64,000 nt of DNA, taken from assembly GCA_903828235.1 (NCBI GenBank), contig CAIKLM010000045.1:1-64000 (forward strand). Reading direction: 5' to 3'. The stretch's first letter is position 1. Every line of letters starts with the position of its first letter. The translations under genes were made by a program, and so were the position numbers. The notes beneath the pieces are model-generated. The model saw nothing but the letters and a program-made list of their open reading frames with translations. It searched no databases and was not told where the DNA came from. Source of the stretch: an uncultured beta proteobacterium (GTDB taxonomy: Bacteria; Pseudomonadota; Gammaproteobacteria; Burkholderiales; Burkholderiaceae_C). This document shows positions 55,829 to 64,000 of this stretch, one piece after another.

Positions 55829-58024
55829 ATGTCGACCCAGATGGCGCTCTACGTGGCGCTGGCGTGCGGGCTGGCCGCCGTCGTGTACGGGTTCTGGCAA
55901 CGCAGCTGGATCCTGTCGCAGGACGCGGGCAACGCACGCATGCAGGAGATCGCCGGTGCCGTGCAGCAGGGCGCGGCCGCGTACCTGGCCCGGCAGTACA
56001 AGACCATCGCGATCGTCGGCGTGGTGCTGGCGGTGCTGATCCTCGTGTTCCTGGGCGTGAAGACGGCGGTGGGCTTCGTGCTCGGCGCCGTGCTGTCGGG
56101 CGCCTGCGGCTTCATCGGCATGAACATCTCGGTGCGCGCCAACGTGCGCACCGCGCAGGCGGCCACCCGCGGCATCGGCCCGGCGCTGGACGTCGCCTTC
56201 AAGGGCGGCGCCATCACCGGCATGCTGGTGGTGGGCCTGGGCCTGATCGGCGTGGTGCTGTTCTTCTGGTGGGTGGCCGGCACGGCCGCGCCCACCGAAG
56301 GCACGCTGTCGGCGGTGCTGAAGCCGCTGCTGGGCGTGGCCTTCGGCTCCAGCCTGATCAGCATCTTCGCGCGGCTGGGCGGCGGCATCTTCACCAAGGG
56401 CGCCGACGTCGGCGCCGACCTGGTGGGCAAGGTCGAGGCCGGCATCCCGGAAGACGACCCGCGCAACCCGGCCGTGATCGCCGACAACGTGGGCGACAAC
56501 GTCGGCGACTGCGCCGGCATGGCGGCCGACCTGTTCGAGACCTACGTCGTGACGCTGATCGCCACGATGGCGCTGGGTGCCATCGTCATCGGCGGCGCCG
56601 CCGCGATGACCGGCGTGACCTACCCGCTGGTGCTGGGCGGCGTGAGCATCATCGCGTCGATCATCGGCTGCTTCTTCGTCAAGGCCAAGCCGGGCATGAC
56701 CAACGTGATGCCGGCGCTGTACAAGGGCCTGGCGGTGTCGGGCGTGCTGAGCCTCATCGCGTTCTTCTTCGTCACGCAGGCGATGTTCCCGCAGGCCATC
56801 GACATCGGCGGCAAGAGCGTCGGCGCCATGGGCCTGTGGCTGTGCTGCCTGGTGGGCCTGGTGCTCACCGCGGCCATGGTGTGGATCACCGAGTACTACA
56901 CCGGCACGCAGTACAAGCCGGTGCAGCACGTGGCGCAGGCCAGCACCACCGGCCACGGCACGAACATCATCGCCGGCCTGGGCGTCAGCATGAAGAGCAC
57001 GGCCTGGCCGGTGATCTTCGTGTGCCTGTCGATCTACGCGGCGTACGCGCTGGCCGGCCTGTACGGCATCGCCATCGCCGCCACCAGCATGCTGAGCATG
57101 GCCGGCATCGTGGTGGCGCTCGACGCCTACGGCCCCATCACCGACAACGCCGGCGGCATCGCCGAGATGGCCGAGCTGCCCAGCAGCGTGCGCGACATCA
57201 CCGACCCGCTGGACGCCGTGGGCAACACCACGAAGGCGGTGACCAAGGGCTACGCCATCGGCTCGGCCGGCCTGGCGGCGCTGGTGCTGTTCGCCGACTA
57301 CACGCACGCGCTCGAGGCGCGCGGCATGCTGGTGACCTTCGACCTGAGCAACCACCAGGTGATCGTGGGGCTGTTCATCGGCGGCTTGATCCCCTACCTC
57401 TTCGGCGCGATGGCGATGGAGGCCGTGGGCCGCGCCGCCGGCAGCGTGGTGGTGGAGGTGCGGCGCCAGTTCGCCGACGGCCAGATCATGGCCGGCAAGC
57501 GCACGCCCGATTACAGCGCGGCGGTCGACATGCTCACCACCGCGGCCATCAAGGAGATGATGATCCCGTCGCTGCTGCCGGTGGTCGTGCCCATCCTGGT
57601 GGGCCTGATCCTCGGGCCGGCCGCGCTGGGCGGCCTGCTGATGGGCACCATCATCACGGGCCTGTTCGTCGCCATCAGCATGTGCACCGGCGGTGGCGCC
57701 TGGGACAACGCCAAGAAGCTGATCGAGGAAGGCTTCACCGACGCCAACGGCACGCTGCACAAGAAGGGCGGCGACACGCACAAGGCGGCCGTGACGGGCG
57801 ACACCGTGGGCGACCCCTACAAGGACACCGCCGGCCCGGCCGTGAACCCGCTGATCAAGATCATCAACCTGGTGGCGCTGCTGATCGTGCCGCTGCTGCC
57901 GATGAGCGCGGCCACCAAGCCGGCGGCCTCGCATGCCGCACCGGCGGCTGCGACGGCACCGGCCGCCGCGCAGCCGGCGGCCATGCCGGCCGCCCCGGCG
58001 GCGTCGCCGGCGGCCTCGAAGTAG
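55829..58024 (+). CDS. hppA: Membrane-bound proton-pumping pyrophosphatase
   Basis: 731 residues, about 16 membrane segments. It couples pyrophosphate hydrolysis to H+ export. The PPi-binding motif [21 protein letters not shown] is at about 194, followed by [18 protein letters not shown]. Lys469 in [15 protein letters not shown] is the residue that marks K+-independent H+-pumping members. An Ala/Pro-rich tail of about 40 residues follows the last membrane segment. AAGGAG lies 9 nt before the ATG. Confidence 0.97.
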   Translation: MSTQMALYVALACGLAAVVYGFWQRSWILSQDAGNARMQEIAGAVQQGAAAYLARQYKTIAIVGVVLAVLILVFLGVKTAVGFVLGAVLSGACGFIGMNISVRANVRTAQAATRGIGPALDVAFKGGAITGMLVVGLGLIGVVLFFWWVAGTAAPTEGTLSAVLKPLLGVAFGSSLISIFARLGGGIFTKGADVGADLVGKVEAGIPEDDPRNPAVIADNVGDNVGDCAGMAADLFETYVVTLIATMALGAIVIGGAAAMTGVTYPLVLGGVSIIASIIGCFFVKAKPGMTNVMPALYKGLAVSGVLSLIAFFFVTQAMFPQAIDIGGKSVGAMGLWLCCLVGLVLTAAMVWITEYYTGTQYKPVQHVAQASTTGHGTNIIAGLGVSMKSTAWPVIFVCLSIYAAYALAGLYGIAIAATSMLSMAGIVVALDAYGPITDNAGGIAEMAELPSSVRDITDPLDAVGNTTKAVTKGYAIGSAGLAALVLFADYTHALEARGMLVTFDLSNHQVIVGLFIGGLIPYLFGAMAMEAVGRAAGSVVVEVRRQFADGQIMAGKRTPDYSAAVDMLTTAAIKEMMIPSLLPVVVPILVGLILGPAALGGLLMGTIITGLFVAISMCTGGGAWDNAKKLIEEGFTDANGTLHKKGGDTHKAAVTGDTVGDPYKDTAGPAVNPLIKIINLVALLIVPLLPMSAATKPAASHAAPAAATAPAAAQPAAMPAAPAASPAASK

Positions 58025-60139
<2,115 letters not shown>

Positions 60140-60171
60140 ACGCTGCGGGCGGGACTGGCCTCGCACATAGC

Positions 60172-60203
60172 AAAAAGCCCGGCACCTTGCGGCACCGGGC
60201 TTT
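60172..60203 (-). terminator. Bidirectional-type terminator between fadH and tRNA-Pro
   Basis: A 9-bp stem AAAGCCCGG / CCGGGCTTT with a 12-nt loop. The minus-strand side continues as TTTTTGC, best suited to tRNA-Pro; the plus side has TTTCGC and could also end fadH. Confidence 0.75.
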
Positions 60204-60213
60204 CGCTGTTCAA

Positions 60214-60290
60214 TGGTCGGGGTGGCGGGATTCGAACTCGCGACCCCTTGCACCCCATGCAAGTGCGCTACCAGGCTGCGCTACACCCCG
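60214..60290 (-). tRNA. tRNA-Pro (anticodon GGG)
   Basis: A 77-nt tRNA on the minus strand: acceptor CGGGGTG/CACCCCG, anticodon loop ATGGGGT (anticodon GGG), T-arm GCGAGTTCGAATCCCGC with one mismatch, and encoded CCA. It reads CCC/CCU. Confidence 0.95.
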
Positions 60291-60302
60291 ACGAAGCCTG
60301 TG

Positions 60303-60308
60303 AGTATA
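60303..60308 (-). promoter_or_regulatory. -10 element of tRNA-Pro
   Basis: TATACT on the minus strand lies 12 bp before the tRNA 5' end, as expected for a tRNA promoter with a very short leader. The -35 overlaps the end of the MerR gene and is weak. Confidence 0.5.
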
Positions 60309-60330
60309 GCCCGAGAACGAGCCGCCCCTC

Positions 60331-60858
60331 TCAGGAGCCGAGCAGGTCGCGGATCGACAACAGTTCGGTGCGCAGCGCCCTGGCGTCCGCCGCGTTCAGG
60401 CCCTGGGCAGACACGGTGACCGGCGCCGCTGGCGCGCCCTCGGCGTCCGACAACGGCGCAGCCGACAGGGGCAGGTGGGTGCGGTCCGCCGTGGGGTGCA
60501 TCAGCAGCATCGCTGCCGCGCCTTCGATGATCGATTCGCCGGGCGGCGGGGCGTCGCCGTCGAGGCCGTCGGGGTCGGGCAGCGCGGCCCCGGCGCGCGG
60601 CGGCGCCACGTCGGCCAGCCGGTTGCGCGCGCCGCTGATCGTGAAACCCTGGTCGTACAGCAGTTCGCGGATGCGGCGGATCAGCAGCACCTCGTGGTGC
60701 TGGTAGTAGCGGCGGTTGCCGCGGCGCTTCATGGGCTTGAGTTGCGTGAACTCCTGTTCCCAATAGCGCAGCACGTAGGGCTTCACCCCGCACAACTCGC
60801 TCACCTCACCGATCGTGAAGTAGCGCTTGGCCGGTATGGCGGGGAGCGGTTTCTCCAT
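60331..60858 (-). CDS. MerR-family transcriptional regulator
   Basis: 175 residues. The N-terminal MerR winged helix (about 10-80) reads YFTIGEVSELCGVKPYVLRYWEQEF, then RRYYQHHEVLLIRRIRELLYDQG. The C-terminal part is Ala/Pro-rich, with no metal-binding Cys, so this is not a metal sensor of the usual type. MEKPLP at 60858 is preferred; a TTG at 60867 would add three residues. It follows ihfA in the conserved pheS-pheT-ihfA-merR order. Confidence 0.9.
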   Translation of the reverse strand: MEKPLPAIPAKRYFTIGEVSELCGVKPYVLRYWEQEFTQLKPMKRRGNRRYYQHHEVLLIRRIRELLYDQGFTISGARNRLADVAPPRAGAALPDPDGLDGDAPPPGESIIEGAAAMLLMHPTADRTHLPLSAAPLSDAEGAPAAPVTVSAQGLNAADARALRTELLSIRDLLGS

Positions 60859-60892
60859 TGAAATCAATGGGATCGGTAGGGAAACCTAGACT

Positions 60893-61282
60893 CTACTCGA
60901 AGTCCCCTTCGACTGGGGTGTCACCTTGCACGATCGACTTCAGCTTGTGGCTGGCGTGGAAGGTGACGACGTTGCGCGCCTTGATGGGAATGCTCTCGCC
61001 GGTGCGCGGATTGCGCCCCGGGCGCGGCGCCTTGCGTCGGATGTTGAAGTTGCCGAAGCCCGAGAGCTTGACGTCGCGGCCGTCGACCAACGTGCCGTGC
61101 ACGATGTCGAAGAAGGCTTCCACCATGTCCTTGCTCTCGCGCTTGTTCAGGCCCAGGCGGTCGAACAGCAGCTCGGCCAGCTCGGCCTTGGTGAGCGTGG
61201 GCGTCTCGATGGACGGCAGGATGACGCGGCCGTCCGCGGCGTCGTCGCCGTCTTCTGCGTCCTTGCGGGGTTCTCTGCTCAT
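60893..61282 (-). CDS. ihfA: Integration host factor subunit alpha
   Basis: 129 residues. Nucleoid protein that bends DNA as a heterodimer with IhfB. The IHF/HU fold shows [32 protein letters not shown] and the DNA-binding arm [23 protein letters not shown]. An acidic N-terminal extension of about 28 residues precedes the domain and is longer than in E. coli. It lies 11 bp after pheT. Confidence 0.95.
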   Translation of the reverse strand: MSREPRKDAEDGDDAADGRVILPSIETPTLTKAELAELLFDRLGLNKRESKDMVEAFFDIVHGTLVDGRDVKLSGFGNFNIRRKAPRPGRNPRTGESIPIKARNVVTFHASHKLKSIVQGDTPVEGDFE

Positions 61283-61293
61283 GGGGCGGGTCC

Positions 61294-63759
61294 TCAGGCT
61301 CGCAGACGGGCGCCGAAGGCGGCCGCCGCGCGGGCGACCGCGGCCTGCACCGCAGCGTCGATGCGATCGTCGGTCAGGGTGTGGTCGAAGTCCAGCAGTT
61401 CCAGGCGGATCGCCAGGCTGCGCTCGTCCGCCGCCAGGCCGGCGGTGGCCCCGTCGCGGGAGCCGGGCTTCCAGACGTCGAACAGCGTCGCGCCCCGGAT
61501 CAGCCCGGCCGGATCGGCCCGCAGCGCGGCCACCAGCGCATCGTGGGCGACGCCGTCGCGCACCACCAGCGCCACGTCGCGCGACACGGGCTGCTGGCGC
61601 GAGATGGCCGCGAACACCGGTACCTCGCGGGCGAGCACCGCGTCGAGTTCCAGCTCGAACAGCAGCGGCGGGTGCGGCAGCTCGTAGGCCTGGCGCCAGC
61701 GCGGGTGCAGCTCGCCCACGTGGCCGACGACGCGGTCGCCCAGGCGCACGGCGGCGCAGCGCCCCGGATGCAGCGCCGGGTGCGCGGCGGGTTCGAAGCG
61801 CACCGTTGCGGGGGCCAGCAGCGCCTCGAGATCGCCCTTCGCGTCGAAGAAGTCGACGCCCCGCTCGGGCACCCCCCACTGCGCCGGCGCCACCGGACCG
61901 TAGGCCAGCGCGGCCACCCGCATCGGCTGATCGACGCCTGCCACGTTCAGCGGGCCATCGGCGGCGCCCGGGGCCTTGCGGTACACCCGGCCGATCTCGA
62001 ACAGCTGGGCACGCGTGATCTTGCGCGCCAGGTTCTGGCGCAACATCTGCACCAGGCTGCCGACGAGGCTGGAGCGCATCACCGCCAGCGGCGCCGCGAT
62101 GGGGTTGAGCACCCGGATCGGATCGGCGTTGCCGGCGAGCTCGCGCTCCCAGCGCTCCTCGACAAACGAGAAGCCGATGGTTTCCTGGTAGCCGAGTGCG
62201 GCCAGCGCGTGGCGCACGTCGTGCGCCGAGCGGCGGCCCTCGCGGCGCACGCGCGCCTGCGCCGGCGCCACGGTGGGCGTGGCCGGCAGCTTGTCGTAGC
62301 CGACGACGCGGGCGACCTCCTCGATCAGGTCTTCCTCGATGGCGAGGTCGAAGCGCCAGCTCGGCGGCGTCACCGTGATCGTGCCCTCGTCCTCGCCCTT
62401 CCCCTCGGCGAAGGCCAGGCCCAGGCGGCGGAAGACGTCGGCGCACTGCGCCTGCGTCACCGGCATGCCGATGACCTTGGCCGCGCGCGCCACGCGCAGC
62501 ACCACGGGCGGGCGCGCGGGCAGCGCCAGGGTCTGGTCGTCGATGGGGCCGACCACGGTGTCGGGCGTGCCGCAGATGTCGAGCACCAGCTGCGTGATGC
62601 GCTCGATGTGCTCCACCGTGAGCGCCGGGTCCACGCCGCGCTCGAAGCGGTGCCCGGCGTCGGTGCTGAAGCCGTAGCGCCGCGAGCGGCCCTGCACGGC
62701 CTCGGGCCACCAGAAGGCGGCCTCGACGTAGATGTTCACCGTGCCGTCGCCCACCGCGGTGGCGTCGCCGCCCATGATGCCGGCGAGCGATTCGACCGCG
62801 TGGTCATCGGCGATCACGCCGACCTGATCGTCCAGCTCGACGGTGTTGCCATTGAGCAGCTTGAGCTGCTCGCCCGCGCGGCCCCAGCGCACGACGAGGC
62901 CGCCGTGGATCTTGTCGAGGTCGAAGATGTGCGAGGGGCGGCCGACCTCGAACATCACGTAGTTGGAGATGTCCACCAGCGCGCTGACGCTGCGTTGGCC
63001 GCAGCGCGCCAGGCGATCCACCATCCACGCGGGTGTCTTGGCCTGCGGGTTCACGCCCAGCACGACGCGGCCCGAGAAGCGACCGCACAGGTCGGCCGCC
63101 TCCACGCGCACCGGCAGCCGGCGCTCGGTGCGCGGCGCCACCGGCGGGATGGCCGGGGGCTTCAGCGGCGCGCCGGTGAGGGCGGCCACCTCGCGCGCCA
63201 CGCCGTAGACGCTGAGGCCGTGCGCCAGGTTGGGCGTGAGCTTCAGCGTGAAGATCGTGTCGTCGAGCCCGAGGTGCTCGCGCAGGTCGGTGCCCACCGG
63301 CGCGTCGGCGGCCAGTTCGAGCAGGCCGCCGTGGTCGTCGGACAGCTTCAGCTCGCGCGCCGAGCACAGCATGCCGAAGCTTTCCACGCCGCGCAGCTTG
63401 CCGACGCCGATCTTGAAGGGCTTGCCGCTTCCTCCATCGCTCAAGGCCGGCGGCAGCTCGGCGCCCACCACCGCCAGCGGCACCTTGATGCCGGCGCGCG
63501 CGTTGGGCGCGCCGCAGACGATCTGCAGCGGGCCGTCCTTCGAGAACGCACCGGCAGCCACCGTGCACACGCGCAGCCGGTCGGCCTGCGGGTGCTGCTC
63601 GGCGGTCAGGATCTCGGCGACGACGACGCCGGTGAAGGGAGGCGCCACGGGGCGCAGCTCCTCGACCTCCATGCCGGACATCGTCAGCAGGTCGGCCAGG
63701 GCCTGCGTGGCCAGGGGCGGGTCGCAGAACTCGCGCAGCCAGGACTCGGGGAATTGCAT
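61294..63759 (-). CDS. pheT: Phenylalanine-tRNA ligase beta subunit
   Basis: 821 residues. Charges tRNA-Phe with the alpha subunit. Domains in order: N-terminal, tRNA-binding EMAP-like (about 39-150), B3/B4 editing, B5, synthetase-core-like, and C-terminal FDX-ACB anticodon-binding domain (about 725-820, [20 protein letters not shown]). The start [14 protein letters not shown] is standard. It lies 18 bp after pheS. Confidence 0.97.
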   Translation of the reverse strand: MQFPESWLREFCDPPLATQALADLLTMSGMEVEELRPVAPPFTGVVVAEILTAEQHPQADRLRVCTVAAGAFSKDGPLQIVCGAPNARAGIKVPLAVVGAELPPALSDGGSGKPFKIGVGKLRGVESFGMLCSARELKLSDDHGGLLELAADAPVGTDLREHLGLDDTIFTLKLTPNLAHGLSVYGVAREVAALTGAPLKPPAIPPVAPRTERRLPVRVEAADLCGRFSGRVVLGVNPQAKTPAWMVDRLARCGQRSVSALVDISNYVMFEVGRPSHIFDLDKIHGGLVVRWGRAGEQLKLLNGNTVELDDQVGVIADDHAVESLAGIMGGDATAVGDGTVNIYVEAAFWWPEAVQGRSRRYGFSTDAGHRFERGVDPALTVEHIERITQLVLDICGTPDTVVGPIDDQTLALPARPPVVLRVARAAKVIGMPVTQAQCADVFRRLGLAFAEGKGEDEGTITVTPPSWRFDLAIEEDLIEEVARVVGYDKLPATPTVAPAQARVRREGRRSAHDVRHALAALGYQETIGFSFVEERWERELAGNADPIRVLNPIAAPLAVMRSSLVGSLVQMLRQNLARKITRAQLFEIGRVYRKAPGAADGPLNVAGVDQPMRVAALAYGPVAPAQWGVPERGVDFFDAKGDLEALLAPATVRFEPAAHPALHPGRCAAVRLGDRVVGHVGELHPRWRQAYELPHPPLLFELELDAVLAREVPVFAAISRQQPVSRDVALVVRDGVAHDALVAALRADPAGLIRGATLFDVWKPGSRDGATAGLAADERSLAIRLELLDFDHTLTDDRIDAAVQAAVARAAAAFGARLRA

Positions 63760-63777
63760 CTTGGATCTCGGGGCGGG

Positions 63778-64000
<223 letters not shown>

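Overview
The window is an ordinary chromosomal segment of a very high-G+C betaproteobacterium. Gene content and order point to the Burkholderiales, probably the Rubrivivax/Leptothrix/Methylibium side of the order. The markers are tRNA-Leu-tig-clpP-clpX-lon, ilvB-ilvN-ilvC-pssA-leuA, sucA-odhB-lpdA-zapE, a sigma/DUF3619/DUF3106/RDD cassette, pheS-pheT-ihfA-MerR, and an hpnCDE squalene cassette. This assignment rests on gene content only. I see no rRNA operon, insertion sequence, prophage, CRISPR array, origin or integration site. The window cuts two genes: rluB at the left edge and pheS at the right edge.

Layout. 0-6 kb: rluB (partial), scpB and rluD on the minus strand, divergent bamD, then a DinG/YoaA-type helicase with a YdcH-like small protein, and a PP2C phosphatase. 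6-15 kb: a minus-strand operon sucA-odhB-lpdA-diguanylate cyclase-zapE-exported coiled-coil protein, which places a c-di-GMP synthase directly behind the 2-oxoglutarate dehydrogenase genes. 15-25 kb: a small Cys-cluster protein, an orphan peptide-type binding protein, then a minus-strand electron-transfer/acyl-CoA operon (etfB-etfA-acyl-CoA dehydrogenase-nitronate monooxygenase-lipoprotein-amidohydrolase) with two palindromic operators upstream, a UMF1-type MFS transporter and three tRNAs. 25-31 kb: the proteostasis block tig-clpP-clpX-lon, with a good heat-shock promoter match before lon. 31-36 kb: an RND efflux pair behind a TetR-type operator.

36-40 kb: hpnC-hpnD-hpnE (farnesyl diphosphate to squalene), convergent and overlapping with a TIGR03790-family gene, then an IclR regulator. 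41-49 kb: a PBP7-like endopeptidase and the branched-chain amino acid operon ilvB-ilvN-ilvC-pssA-leuA. An 18-residue Leu-containing leader peptide and an intrinsic terminator lie between pssA and leuA, looking like a transcription attenuator. 49-55 kb: an ECF sigma factor translationally coupled to a membrane protein, an exported protein, an RDD protein and a LOG-family protein; then a PII protein, glutamine-dependent NAD synthetase and a GNAT protein. 55-64 kb: soluble and membrane pyrophosphatases side by side, a FadH-type dienoyl-CoA reductase, tRNA-Pro, and pheS-pheT-ihfA-MerR.

The window is mostly conserved housekeeping DNA and I find no convincing wholly new system. The observations most worth following are regulatory: the leuA attenuator, the two operators before etfBA, the diguanylate cyclase coupled to the TCA operon, the sigma-factor cassette, the sigma-32-like lon promoter, fadH lying directly behind a strong terminator, and four convergent gene pairs whose stop codons are separated by exactly 7 bp.
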